This document shows, piece by piece, positions 1 to 8,996 of a stretch of 64,000 nt of DNA (positions are counted from its first letter, which is position 1; each line of letters opens with the position of its first letter). The stretch comes from Fidelibacterota bacterium (GTDB lineage Bacteria; Marinisomatota; Marinisomatia; Marinisomatales; UBA1611). Position numbers and translations under genes: made by a program. The notes under the pieces are model-generated. The model made no database searches and was not told the DNA's origin. It was given only the letters and a program-made list of their open reading frames with translations. The stretch lies in assembly GCA_002718285.1 (NCBI GenBank), contig PBAR01000043.1, positions 34,152-98,151 of the forward strand, given 5' to 3'.

Positions 1-528
1 ATGAGATTTAATTATGGTGATGCAAGTAAAACCAATGTTGTTTTTTTTCTGAGTCATTTTCAATACAATGTTATAGAAGATGAGTTTTTTGATACATTTA
101 ATGCATTGAGTAATATTGAAAATATAAACTTTGTCTATAAACCCCATACTAGAGGGCATTTAGCAGGAATAGATGAAAAATTATTGAATGGATTTAATGC
201 ATACGAAATACCATCAATTTTGCTTTCTGATTGGGCAGATGTTGGAATATTATTTGGCAGTAGCATTGGTTTTCAATTACTGTTGGACGAAGTCCCTATA
301 ATAATACCGAAATATATACATACCAATAACACTCTATTTGAAAAATATCGAATAGCTTTAGAAGTAAATTCATGTAAAGAGTTAGTTAATTTATTAAATA
401 ACAATAATTTCGACTTAAATAAAATCTTGTTAAAAGAAAATATTTGCAAATTTATTGATAGTACTTTTTATGGGGACATGCCCTATAAAGAAATGATGAA
501 TAAATACACAATGACTTTAGGGATATAA
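1..528 (+). CDS. C-terminal part of a GT-B-like surface-carbohydrate transferase (5' partial)
   Basis: The frame is open from the first base, so the 175 residues seen are probably only the C-terminal half of a longer protein; the ATG at base 1 need not be the real start. It resembles the nucleotide-sugar-binding half of capsule or CDP-glycerol type transferases: a KPHTRG motif near residue 47, then an acidic segment with DWADVGILFGSS near 77-88, and an IIIPKY stretch where such enzymes contact the donor. The next gene has a comparable C-terminal pattern (IIGLQSSTVLESA). The donor is unknown. The three CMP-sugar synthetases in the locus make a CMP-ulosonate possible, but nothing in the residues proves it. 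Confidence 0.55.
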   Translation: MRFNYGDASKTNVVFFLSHFQYNVIEDEFFDTFNALSNIENINFVYKPHTRGHLAGIDEKLLNGFNAYEIPSILLSDWADVGILFGSSIGFQLLLDEVPIIIPKYIHTNNTLFEKYRIALEVNSCKELVNLLNNNNFDLNKILLKENICKFIDSTFYGDMPYKEMMNKYTMTLGI

Positions 529-532
529 TCAT

Positions 533-1918
533 TTGTTTAGATTAATTTTTAATATTTTAGTTAAAATAAAATCATTTTTATTTATTTCTTGGTTTTATAG
601 AAACTTCATAATCAAAAAAAGTAAAATATCATCAAATAAAAAAAATGTATTGTTTTTGGATCCGGCAAAATTTAGAGGGGATATAGATTGCTTAAAAAAA
701 GACAAAAAATATAATATTTCATTAATTGAGAGTAGATGGCTTTGGGCAACAATTAGTTCATTTATATCAGGTAAAATTGATATTCTAGATTACCTAAACT
801 TTTCAAAATCAAAACAAAAAAAATCTTATAATAAAATTGACGCTTTTCATAAAAGTTTAGTGCATAATATTTGTAGCCACTACAAAATTGATTGTGTAAT
901 TATAGCAAATTATAGGTATGTAGAATATTTGCCTTGGTTAAAAGCTTTTAAAAATCTATCAATACCAATAATAATATTTTATAGAGAATGTTTATTAACC
1001 ACTGAAAGATTTTATGATGGGGTTTATTCTAGGCATAAACTATTTAAAAATTATCCATTTGATCACATAATTGTTCATAATGATATAACTAAAAAAACAT
1101 TTGTTAGTTCTCATATGGCAAAAGAATCTCAAGTTAGTGTGGCGGGAGCACTTCGTATGGATTCTTTATTAACAACGATTAATAAAAAATTTTCAACTAA
1201 AAATACTAGGAGAAAGAAAGTCACATTATTTTATTTTGATTACAGAGATAGTCTTTTTGGTAAAGAAAAACTTAGTAAAATCATTGAAACTGGATACGGA
1301 GACAAGTATAATTATGTAGAAAAAATTTGGCCATATAGAGAAAATCTTTTTGATGATTTGCATTCCACATTAATAAAACTTGCAATAAATAATCCTGAAA
1401 TTGATGTGGTAATTAAAGCAAAAAAAATTCAAAAAGAAAAAAATAATCAATCATGGGAGAAATTTATTGATATCCAAAAAAAATATAATGTCGACACCCT
1501 AGACTTAAAAAATTATTTTGTATTAAATGAAGGTAATGTTCACAACCTAATAATGGAGAGTAACATAATTATTGGCTTACAGTCATCAACGGTTTTGGAA
1601 AGTGCAATAGCAAATAAATATGTGATTTTTCCCCTATTTTATAATTATTCGAGAATTGAAAATTTTAGAGATTTTCATTGGCATCAGTATATAAATTTAT
1701 TTGAAGTTGCAGATAGTGGAAATCAATTATATGAAATGATTTTAAATTATTTATCAAATGAAAGGGAAATTAGTTCAGAAATAATTGAAGGAAGAAAAAA
1801 ATTATTTGAAAAGTATTTTTACAATTTGGAAGGGAAATCTCTTCAAAAGTATCACCAAATAATTCAAGGTGTATTATCTGAACATAATGAACAATTAAAA
1901 ATAAATGCTCAAGCTTAG
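533..1918 (+). CDS. Putative surface-carbohydrate biosynthesis transferase (GT-B-like)
   Basis: A 461-residue cytosolic protein starting at TTG, 4 nt after the previous stop; no ATG lies nearby in frame. The N-terminal half carries NVLFLDPAKFRGD and a WLKAFKNLSIPIIIFYREC segment. The C-terminal half has VVIKAKK, VLNEGNVHNLIMESN and IIGLQSSTVLESAIANK, a layout typical of capsule or surface-carbohydrate transferases in which a conserved Ser-Ser-Thr region binds the donor phosphate. The 3' end overlaps the following NeuB-type gene by 14 nt, so the two are co-translated. It may transfer the CMP-activated sugar made downstream. Substrate and linkage cannot be read from the sequence, and a non-transferase role in the same superfamily is possible. 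Confidence 0.5.
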   Translation: MFRLIFNILVKIKSFLFISWFYRNFIIKKSKISSNKKNVLFLDPAKFRGDIDCLKKDKKYNISLIESRWLWATISSFISGKIDILDYLNFSKSKQKKSYNKIDAFHKSLVHNICSHYKIDCVIIANYRYVEYLPWLKAFKNLSIPIIIFYRECLLTTERFYDGVYSRHKLFKNYPFDHIIVHNDITKKTFVSSHMAKESQVSVAGALRMDSLLTTINKKFSTKNTRRKKVTLFYFDYRDSLFGKEKLSKIIETGYGDKYNYVEKIWPYRENLFDDLHSTLIKLAINNPEIDVVIKAKKIQKEKNNQSWEKFIDIQKKYNVDTLDLKNYFVLNEGNVHNLIMESNIIIGLQSSTVLESAIANKYVIFPLFYNYSRIENFRDFHWHQYINLFEVADSGNQLYEMILNYLSNEREISSEIIEGRKKLFEKYFYNLEGKSLQKYHQIIQGVLSEHNEQLKINAQA

Positions 1919-2951
1919 TAGTAAAAAAATTGGTAAAAATTTTCCTCCATTAATTGTAGCTGAAATTGCTCAGGCGCATGATGGATCATTAGGAATTGCA
2001 AATAGTTATATTGATGCTGTGGCAGATGCGGGAGCAGATTGCATAAAGTTTCAAACCCATTATGCTTCAGAAGAATCAACTTTTGATGATCAATTTAGAG
2101 TAAATTTTTCTACACAGGACAAAACAAGATATGATTATTGGAAAAGAATGGAGTTTTCAAAAGATGAATGGAGGCAACTTTCTCAACATGCGAATAAAAA
2201 AAATCTATTATTTTTAAGTTCAGCATTCTCACAAAAAGCACTAGAGCTATTATTTGATATAGGTCTTCCAGCAGTAAAAATAGCTTCAGGTGAAATATCT
2301 AATAGAGATATGTTAGATTACGCAATAGAAAAAAATTTACCAGTAATACTCAGTACTGGCATGAGCAATTGGAAGGAGATTGATAATTGTGTAAAATATT
2401 TGAATGATCACAATATTGCAGTAGTTATTATGCAATGTACTACAGAATATCCAACTCCTTTAAATCATGTTGGATTAAATGTAATTGATCAATTCAAAAA
2501 GGCTTACCCTAATAATTATTTCGGTTTATCTGATCATTCTGGTACTCTTTATCCCAGTTTTGCTGCTATTTCCAAAGGTATTGATTTAATAGAAGTACAT
2601 GTAACTTTTGATAAAAGGATGTTTGGTCCTGATACTAAATCATCAATAACTATTGAAGAATTAAAATTATTATGTGATTATAGAGACGGGGTACATGAGA
2701 TGACGACAAATCCAGTTGATAAAAATGAAATGGCAAAAAAGTTATCGGATGTTAAAAAATTATTCTCTAAAAGTCTTGCCCCTTCCAGACCATTAAAAAA
2801 AGGCACCATCATTAAAAAGGAAATGTTGCAATTAAAAAAACCTGGGACGGGTTTAAGTTATAACAAAATAAATGAAATAATTGGTAAGTGTCTGATAAAG
2901 GATGTGAATCCTGATTATTTACTTAAATTGGAGGACTTCGTTGAACAATAA
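1905..2951 (+). CDS. neuB: NeuB-family nonulosonate synthase 1
   Basis: 348 residues, the usual NeuB length. NeuB enzymes condense phosphoenolpyruvate with an N-acyl-mannosamine-type sugar to give a 9-carbon nonulosonic acid. The (beta/alpha)8 barrel holds VAEIAQAHDG (residues 18-27), CIKFQTH (46-52), VKIASGE, LSTGMSNW, QCTTEYPTP, LSDHSG and a metal/substrate HVTFDKRMFGPDT segment. The last 65 residues form the antifreeze-like SAF domain (SRPLKKGTI, KKPGTGL). The AQAHDG sequence differs from the common GVNHNG of NeuB and the GNHNQ of PseI, so the product may be a variant rather than Neu5Ac. It overlaps the upstream gene by 14 nt and the downstream NeuC by 11 nt. A second, more standard copy lies at 12953. 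Confidence 0.88.
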   Translation: MLKLSSKKIGKNFPPLIVAEIAQAHDGSLGIANSYIDAVADAGADCIKFQTHYASEESTFDDQFRVNFSTQDKTRYDYWKRMEFSKDEWRQLSQHANKKNLLFLSSAFSQKALELLFDIGLPAVKIASGEISNRDMLDYAIEKNLPVILSTGMSNWKEIDNCVKYLNDHNIAVVIMQCTTEYPTPLNHVGLNVIDQFKKAYPNNYFGLSDHSGTLYPSFAAISKGIDLIEVHVTFDKRMFGPDTKSSITIEELKLLCDYRDGVHEMTTNPVDKNEMAKKLSDVKKLFSKSLAPSRPLKKGTIIKKEMLQLKKPGTGLSYNKINEIIGKCLIKDVNPDYLLKLEDFVEQ

Positions 2952-4098
2952 TATAAAAAAAGTTTGTGTTGTCATTAATAGTCGAGCAAATTACGGACGG
3001 ATAAAAACTTTTTTACAAAGTGCTCAAAAAAGTAAAAAAATAGAACTGCAAATTGTTGTTGGTGCATCCGCTTTATTACATAGGTTTGGCAAAGTAATAG
3101 ATATAATTAAAGCTGATGGATTTCAGCCTAATGCGCGTTTGTATAGCATTGTTGAAGGTGAAACGCCTATTACTATGGCAAAGTCTACCGGATTGGGTAT
3201 TATAGAGTTATCAACTATTTTTTATAATCTTAAGCCTGATATTGTTTTAACTGTCGCTGATCGTTTCGAAACACTTTCTACAGCAGTAGCATCTAGCTAT
3301 ATGAATATTCCTTTAGCGCATACTCAGGGAGGCGAAGTTACAGGCTCAATAGATGAGAGTGTTAGACATGCTATAACAAAACTTTCCCATATACATTTTC
3401 CAGCAACAAAAAAAGCAGAACAAAATGTCATTAGAATGGGTGAGAACCCTAAAACTGTATTTAATGTAGGATGTCCATCAATAGATGCAATTGCAAATAT
3501 TGATTTAAAGCTATCAAAAGATTTTTTTGTTAAGAATAAGGGTGTGGGCATTAAGATAAATCAAGATAAACCGTATTTAGTTATTTTACAACATCCTGTA
3601 ACTACTGAGTATGGGAAAGGATTCTTCCAAATTGAACAAACTCTAAAGGCCATTGAATCAATTAAAATGCAAACAGTTTGGTTATGGCCAAATATTGATG
3701 CTGGTTCTGATGACATATCAAAAGGATTAAGGATGTATAGAGAAAAATATAATCCTGATTATATTCATTTTTATAAAAATTTTGAAGTTCAAGATTATGC
3801 TAGATTAATAAATAATTGTAAATGTCTTATTGGGAATTCAAGTTCAGCCATAAGAGAAGGGTCTTTCCTTGGCGTCCCAGCAGTAAATATTGGTACAAGG
3901 CAAAATGGAAGAGAAATGGAAAAAAATATTATTAATGTTGATTATAATTCAACTCATATTGAAGATGCTATTAAAAAACAATTGATTAATGGAAAGTATG
4001 ATTCATCTAAATTATACGGTGATGGGAAAGCTGGTGAAAAAATCGTTAAGATTTTAGAAGATGCTAAAATCAATATACAAAAACAATTGCCTTATTAA
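2941..4098 (+). CDS. neuC: UDP-HexNAc 2-epimerase, NeuC type, copy 1
   Basis: 385 residues with a TTG start overlapping NeuB1 by 11 nt. Enzymes of this family hydrolyse and epimerise UDP-N-acetyl hexosamines to free ManNAc-type sugars, the NeuB substrate. The N-terminus reads VCVVINSRANYGRIK, the nucleotide-binding loop of the family (SRANYGR at 14-20). The middle has VTVADRFETLS and HTQGGEVTGSIDESVRHAITK; the C-terminal half has GNSSSAIREGSFLGVP and NIGTRQNGRE, the UDP-binding pocket. Length and motifs are complete. Adjacent NeuB1 and the CMP-transferases at 8283 and 8986 fit a complete nonulosonate route. Whether the substrate is UDP-GlcNAc or a 2,4-diacetamido sugar cannot be told. Confidence 0.87.
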   Translation: MNNNIKKVCVVINSRANYGRIKTFLQSAQKSKKIELQIVVGASALLHRFGKVIDIIKADGFQPNARLYSIVEGETPITMAKSTGLGIIELSTIFYNLKPDIVLTVADRFETLSTAVASSYMNIPLAHTQGGEVTGSIDESVRHAITKLSHIHFPATKKAEQNVIRMGENPKTVFNVGCPSIDAIANIDLKLSKDFFVKNKGVGIKINQDKPYLVILQHPVTTEYGKGFFQIEQTLKAIESIKMQTVWLWPNIDAGSDDISKGLRMYREKYNPDYIHFYKNFEVQDYARLINNCKCLIGNSSSAIREGSFLGVPAVNIGTRQNGREMEKNIINVDYNSTHIEDAIKKQLINGKYDSSKLYGDGKAGEKIVKILEDAKINIQKQLPY

Positions 4099-4128
4099 TT
4101 ATTACCTGAAATTAAATTTAATTCATAA

Positions 4129-5061
4129 ATGAAAATATTATATCTTGGCCCAAAGCAAGGTTTTGAAACTATTCAGCAAAATTTATCAAAAAACATAACA
4201 ATCAAAAACTGTCTTGCAAATAGAAAAATTTTAACTAATGAAATCAAAGATGCTGATGGTCTTATTGATGCTTCAATGAAAGTACCTATAGATTTAAAAA
4301 TCTTAAAAAGTTCGAAAAAATTAAAAGTTATTTCTACAGCAACTACAGGTTCAGATCACATTGATATTCAATCTGCTGAATCTATGGGTATAAACGTTCT
4401 GACTCTTAAAAATGATAAAGATTTATTAAGAAATCTTACGCCAGCTGCCGAACTAACTTGGGCCTTGCTTATGAATGTAGCAAGAAAGGTTATATCTGCA
4501 TCTAAACATGTAAATAATGGTTCTTGGGTACGTGAAAATTTCCCTGGCATTATGTTAAAAGATAAAACTTTGGGTATAGTAGGTTGTGGGAGAATAGGTC
4601 AGTGGATTTCTAAATATGGTAATGCATTTGGAATGAATGTTCAAGGATACGATCCTTTTGTTAAGCCATGGCCCAATCAAATTAAAAGAAAAAGTCTTGA
4701 AGAATTATTTGTTTCATCTGATTTTATTACTATTCACGTACATCTAACTAAGGATACTAGAAAATTAATAAATAGTAGATTAATGGGAACTATAAAACCT
4801 GGAGCAGTATTAATAAATACTTCTCGAGGAGGATTAATAGATGAAAAAGCTTTGCTTAAAGCATTAATTTCAAAGCGATTATCCGGCGCTGGTTTGGATG
4901 TATTGGATGGGGAACCAAATATATCTAATCATCCTCTAGTAAATTATGCTAGAAAAAATGATAATTTGATTATTACTCCTCATTGCGGTGGTTTTTCTCT
5001 AGATGCTCTACAGCTCGTATGTCAAAGAGCATTTGATAAAGCAGTTACATATTTGGATTAA
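4129..5061 (+). CDS. D-isomer-specific 2-hydroxyacid dehydrogenase 1
   Basis: 310 residues of the phosphoglycerate/lactate dehydrogenase-like family, which oxidise or reduce 2-hydroxyacids with NAD(P). The Rossmann fingerprint GIVGCGRIGQW is near residues 148-158. The catalytic triad appears complete: Arg in INTSRGGLID (about 232), Glu in DGEPN (about 261) and His in TPHCGG (about 285). Only 8 nt separate it from the following ThDP enzyme, so the pair probably act in sequence, for example making a 2-oxo acid that the ThDP enzyme decarboxylates or uses for carboligation. Two related dehydrogenases lie in block C (23023 and 26880). The substrate is unknown. Confidence 0.82.
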   Translation: MKILYLGPKQGFETIQQNLSKNITIKNCLANRKILTNEIKDADGLIDASMKVPIDLKILKSSKKLKVISTATTGSDHIDIQSAESMGINVLTLKNDKDLLRNLTPAAELTWALLMNVARKVISASKHVNNGSWVRENFPGIMLKDKTLGIVGCGRIGQWISKYGNAFGMNVQGYDPFVKPWPNQIKRKSLEELFVSSDFITIHVHLTKDTRKLINSRLMGTIKPGAVLINTSRGGLIDEKALLKALISKRLSGAGLDVLDGEPNISNHPLVNYARKNDNLIITPHCGGFSLDALQLVCQRAFDKAVTYLD

Positions 5062-5069
5062 CTTATAAA

Positions 5070-6617
5070 TTGGAAAATAAATACTCATTACTAGCTGATC
5101 GTATTAATGAAAATGGAATAAGGCATGCTTTTGGAGTCCCTGGAGGTGGAGAAAGTCTAAAATTAATTGATGCACTAAATCATGCAAATATTCCATTCTA
5201 TCGAACACATCATGAAGCTGCAGCGGCAATTATGGCAGGTACAATTGGTAAATTAACTGGTAATCCTGGTTTATCTATTTCAATTAAAGGTCCAGGATTA
5301 ACAAATATGATGCCAGGCATAGCATTTTGCAATTTTGAAAACTTTCCAATGATAGCTATATCAGAATCATATGATGAAAAGTCAAAAAAAATATTTGGTC
5401 ACAAAGGAATTGATCAGAGTGAGCTTGTTAGCAGAATATCAAAAGGATCTATTTATTATAACAATAGAATAAATCGTTTTCAAAATGCGTTTGATTTAAG
5501 TATTCAGGAAATCCCAGGACCTGTTGTTTTAAATTTGGCTAAAGGAGAAAAGAGAATTTTTTCTAATCGAGTTTTCGAATTCAATCAAAACTCAATCAAA
5601 AACTTATATAGTATTATTAAAAATTCAAAAAAACCTATTATTATTTTTGGATCATCAGCATATAGATTTGGTTTTTCAGAAAAATTATCAAAACTTGACC
5701 TTCCTATTTTTACAACTTTATCGTCTAAAGGCATGTTAAATGAAAATTTGAATTATAGCGCAGGTATATATACAGGAGCAGGTAGAAAAAAATCCCCAGA
5801 ATTTTTCTTATTTGAAAAAAGTGATTTAATTATCGGCATAGGGATTGATGATAATGAATTATTGAATTCTGATTTTTATGATTGTGAATCAATCAATTTT
5901 TCTTTATCCAAATCTGAAATTACCAACAAGTTTAACCATAATGTGTTCTGTAGTATTGAAGAAATAGATGAATTTATTTACTTGTTATCAGCTGTTAAAT
6001 GGGGAAAAAATGAAATAAAAAAAACTAGGGAAAGTCTAAATAAATATTTTCTAAATGATGATTCATTTCTTCCATCGATAATATATGAAAATATCGAAAA
6101 ACATTTTAATAACAATTATAGAATAATATTAGATACTGGATATTTTTCTACTGTAGCCGAGCATTATTTTTTATCAAAAAATATAGATTCATTTATTTGC
6201 GCAGCGAATAGTCGTTATATGGGAACAAGTATTCCAATGGGTATTGCATCTTCATTATATGATACATCAGTTCCTTCTATAATTTTTGTGGGTGATGGCG
6301 GCATTGGAATGTATATCTCTGAAATGAAAATTGCCGCAGAAAATAAACTTCCGATTCTAGTAGTTTTGCTTAGCGATGGAGGGTTTGGCTCTATTCGTAA
6401 AAGGTCCATTTCTAATGGATTAACTCAAAGTCCAATAGCTATTTCTAACCCGTCCTGGAATAAGCACTTTGAATCATTTGGAATAAAAAGTTGTACTGTT
6501 AAATCTTTAAATACTTTAAATAAAGTATTGGATTCATGGCAATCAGGCCCTTTGTTTATAGAATGTTTTTTTGATAAAGATTTATATATGAATATGGTAA
6601 ATGATTTAAGAGAATGA
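5070..6617 (+). CDS. Thiamine-diphosphate-dependent enzyme, acetolactate-synthase-like
   Basis: 515 residues, TTG start. Domain order is ThDP pyrimidine-binding (about 1-160), central (about 180-300) and pyrophosphate-binding (about 340-515). HAFGVPGGGES near 18-28 and the cofactor-activating Glu in RTHHEAAAA (about residue 50) are typical. The Mg/ThDP motif begins VGDGGIGMYISEMK (about 410). The usual Asn-Asn at its end is Ser-Asp here (VVLLSDGGFGS), which keeps a possible metal ligand but is unlike housekeeping acetolactate synthase. Such enzymes in sugar loci decarboxylate 2-oxo acids or, as in YerE, add a two-carbon branch to a keto sugar. The 2-hydroxyacid dehydrogenase just upstream supports a linked 2-oxo-acid step. 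It is unlikely to serve valine/isoleucine synthesis here. Confidence 0.8.
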   Translation: MENKYSLLADRINENGIRHAFGVPGGGESLKLIDALNHANIPFYRTHHEAAAAIMAGTIGKLTGNPGLSISIKGPGLTNMMPGIAFCNFENFPMIAISESYDEKSKKIFGHKGIDQSELVSRISKGSIYYNNRINRFQNAFDLSIQEIPGPVVLNLAKGEKRIFSNRVFEFNQNSIKNLYSIIKNSKKPIIIFGSSAYRFGFSEKLSKLDLPIFTTLSSKGMLNENLNYSAGIYTGAGRKKSPEFFLFEKSDLIIGIGIDDNELLNSDFYDCESINFSLSKSEITNKFNHNVFCSIEEIDEFIYLLSAVKWGKNEIKKTRESLNKYFLNDDSFLPSIIYENIEKHFNNNYRIILDTGYFSTVAEHYFLSKNIDSFICAANSRYMGTSIPMGIASSLYDTSVPSIIFVGDGGIGMYISEMKIAAENKLPILVVLLSDGGFGSIRKRSISNGLTQSPIAISNPSWNKHFESFGIKSCTVKSLNTLNKVLDSWQSGPLFIECFFDKDLYMNMVNDLRE

Positions 6618-6618
6618 T

Positions 6619-7263
6619 ATGAATAATAATTATTTAAAAGATCAGGGTTTGGATAAATTAATAAATAATGATAAAACCAATAATTCAAATAGAATTAAAC
6701 CAAAATATGATGATTTAATTAGATTACATAAATTAATATTAAAAAGAAAACCAAAAATTATATTGGAATTTGGAGTTGGATGGTCAACTATTGTAATAGC
6801 TGATGCAATTAATAAAACAAAAGAAAATAGCATTCTTTATTCAGTTGACGCTTCAAAAGAGTGGTTGAAAAGAACAAAAAAATTAATTCCAAAAAAATTG
6901 AAAAAATTTATCATTTTTCATCAAAGTGATGTGCATATCGATATTATCAATGGGCAATTATGTAGTTTGTATGATAATCTACCAGATATAGTACCTGATT
7001 TTATTTACTTGGATGGCCCTGACCCAAAAGATATACAAGGCAATATAAATGGTCTAAGTTTTAATTGTTCAAGAAGGACTGTTATGTCTGGTGATATTAT
7101 TTTAATGGAATCAACATTATTGCCAGATTCATTTATTTTAGTTGATGGCAGAACAAACAATTCTCGTTTTTTAAATAGAATGTTTTTAAGAAAATGGAAA
7201 ATGAGATGGGACAGGATTGGAGATATTACAACATTTGAATTAATTGAAGACCCTTTGAAATAA
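6619..7263 (+). CDS. Class I SAM-methyltransferase-like protein
   Basis: 214 residues, ATG start one base after the previous stop. A Rossmann-like motif I (IILEFGVGWSTIVIADAI, about residues 52-69) is followed by an acidic beta-2 end (LYSVDASKEW), FIIFHQSDVH and an active-site-like DFIYLDGPDPKD. This matches SAM-binding class I methyltransferases, although the C-terminal half is short and no acceptor motif is recognisable. Its place between the ThDP enzyme and a sugar oxidoreductase suggests O- or N-methylation of a sugar intermediate. The family call is moderate and the substrate is unknown. Confidence 0.6.
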   Translation: MNNNYLKDQGLDKLINNDKTNNSNRIKPKYDDLIRLHKLILKRKPKIILEFGVGWSTIVIADAINKTKENSILYSVDASKEWLKRTKKLIPKKLKKFIIFHQSDVHIDIINGQLCSLYDNLPDIVPDFIYLDGPDPKDIQGNINGLSFNCSRRTVMSGDIILMESTLLPDSFILVDGRTNNSRFLNRMFLRKWKMRWDRIGDITTFELIEDPLK

Positions 7264-7266
7264 TTT

Positions 7267-8283
7267 ATGGTAAAAAACAATAAGCATTTATTTATTCTTG
7301 GAGCAGGAAGTATAGGGAAAAGGCATGCTAAAAACTTTTTAGATTTAGGGTGTAGTATTGCTATATATGACCCAAATCCAAGCAGACTTGATGAGGTAGA
7401 AAAAGAACTTACTGGTGTAGATATATATTCGGATATAGATGATGGACTAAAAAATAACAATTTTGACGGTGGTATAATTTGTTCTCCAACAAAATTTCAC
7501 ATTGAACAATCAATTAAATTATTAAGACATGATTTACATTTATTAATGGAAAAACCACTTGGTGTAAATTTAGCATCTGCAAAAAAACTTAATAATTATT
7601 GCGAAAATAAAAATAAAAGTTCTAAAATTTTATTAGGATACACATGGCGATGGTGGGAAGCCTTAATTCGTATGAGAGATTTAATTCATAATAATGAAAT
7701 AGGTAATATTTACCATGCCGAATACTTTATGTCCGCACACCTTGCTGATTGGCATCCTTGGGAAAGATATCAAGATTTCTTTATGTCAAGTAAAGATCTT
7801 GGAGGTGGAGCATTATTAGATGAAAGCCATTGGATTGATCAGATGGTTTGGTTTTTTGGAATGCCTAACAAAGTAGTTGCAACAATAGATAAGGTAAGTG
7901 AATTAGAAATTACTAGTGATGATAGTGTAGAATTTTTAGCATATTACAATAATGGACTAAAAGTTTTTGTTCATTTAGATATATATGGACGACCGCATGA
8001 AAAGTCAATTAAAATAATTGGCCAGAAAGGGAAAATAGAGTGGAATGACTATGATAATTCTGTGAAATTATTTAAAGGTATGGAAATGGAGAAATCTTTT
8101 AATTATACTAATGAGAGAAATGACATGTTTATTAATGTTGCTAAAGAATTTATCCAACTTATTAATGGTGAAGAAAAAATTAGTTGTGATTTAGAATCTG
8201 GAATTAATGTTATGCGAATAATTGAGGCAGCAAGAATAAGTAATAAAGAGATGCGATTTATCCAAATGGATGAAATCCTGTAA
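7267..8283 (+). CDS. Gfo/Idh/MocA-family sugar oxidoreductase
   Basis: 338 residues. The N-terminal Rossmann domain opens with LFILGAGSIGKRHAKNF (GxGxxG), and the catalytic LLMEKPLGVNL (EKP motif, Lys near residue 96) follows. The C-terminal alpha/beta domain includes LGYTWRWWEA and GGALLDESHWIDQM, where the His normally acts in catalysis. Members oxidise or reduce hydroxyls of sugars or NDP-sugars with NAD(P). The stop codon shares a base with the ATG of the CMP-sugar synthetase, implying translational coupling, so the likely substrate is a nonulosonate precursor or product. Related proteins are often found in bacterial sialic, legionaminic and pseudaminic acid loci. Confidence 0.8.
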   Translation: MVKNNKHLFILGAGSIGKRHAKNFLDLGCSIAIYDPNPSRLDEVEKELTGVDIYSDIDDGLKNNNFDGGIICSPTKFHIEQSIKLLRHDLHLLMEKPLGVNLASAKKLNNYCENKNKSSKILLGYTWRWWEALIRMRDLIHNNEIGNIYHAEYFMSAHLADWHPWERYQDFFMSSKDLGGGALLDESHWIDQMVWFFGMPNKVVATIDKVSELEITSDDSVEFLAYYNNGLKVFVHLDIYGRPHEKSIKIIGQKGKIEWNDYDNSVKLFKGMEMEKSFNYTNERNDMFINVAKEFIQLINGEEKISCDLESGINVMRIIEAARISNKEMRFIQMDEIL

Positions 8284-8996
8284 TGTCCTTAATGGGGAAA
8301 AATATACTTGCTATTGTTCCTGCTAGAGGAGGTTCAAAAGGTATAGCTAAAAAAAACTTAGTTTCACTAGCAGGTCTTTCTTTAATTGCCCATGCAGCTA
8401 AAGTATGTTCTGACTTAGATTGGATTGATAATAGTATTATTTCATCTGATGTTGAAGATATGATTAATGAAGGATTGAAATATGGCCTTGAAGCACCATT
8501 TAAAAGAACACAAAAACTTTCTACAGATATGGCAAGTGCTATTGATGTTTGGAAACATGGATTTATTAAATGTGAAGAATACTTTAACAAAAATTTTGAT
8601 ATAACAATTTTATTAGAACCCTCAAGCCCCTTAAGACAACCAATTCATATAGAAAAAACCGTAAAAAAACTTATTAATGGTCATTTTGATTCAGTGCTTA
8701 CTATTAGTGAAACAGATTCAAAAAGTCACCCTTTTAAACAACTTCAAATTGATGGCAGGAATGTAAAATATTACGATGTGTTATCTAAGGATGTTATTGC
8801 TCGACAGGAGCTGAAACCACTATATCATAGGAATGGTGTTTGCTATGCTCTAACTAGAGACTGTCTATTAAATCAAGGGAAAATTATTGGCGATAACCCT
8901 TCATATGTAATAATTGAAGATCATGTAGTGAATATTGATACTAAATTAGATTTGGAGTTAGCAAAATATTTCATCGAGAATAAAAATGATTTGTAG
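8283..8996 (+). CDS. neuA: CMP-nonulosonate synthetase 1 (NeuA-like)
   Basis: 237 residues, ATG start overlapping the preceding stop by 1 nt. The family transfers CMP from CTP to the 2-OH of ulosonic acids. The CTP-binding signature IVPARGGSKGIAKKNL is at residues 10-25, followed by a Leu-rich LLEPSSPLRQ near 116, the HRNGVCYAL region near 182 and a C-terminal VNIDTKLDLELA that supplies metal-binding Asp residues. The gene is complete and overlaps a second, distinct CMP-transferase by 11 nt. With NeuB1, NeuC1, NeuB2 and NeuC2 nearby, each synthetase probably serves a different nonulosonate. Which serves which is not decidable here. Confidence 0.87.
   Translation: MSLMGKNILAIVPARGGSKGIAKKNLVSLAGLSLIAHAAKVCSDLDWIDNSIISSDVEDMINEGLKYGLEAPFKRTQKLSTDMASAIDVWKHGFIKCEEYFNKNFDITILLEPSSPLRQPIHIEKTVKKLINGHFDSVLTISETDSKSHPFKQLQIDGRNVKYYDVLSKDVIARQELKPLYHRNGVCYALTRDCLLNQGKIIGDNPSYVIIEDHVVNIDTKLDLELAKYFIENKNDL

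Noticed and set aside
7005..7460. Minus-strand open frame of about 150 codons across the end of the methyltransferase-like gene
   Set aside because: It is antisense to two well-supported genes, has no recognisable motif and is a by-product of low-GC codon use.
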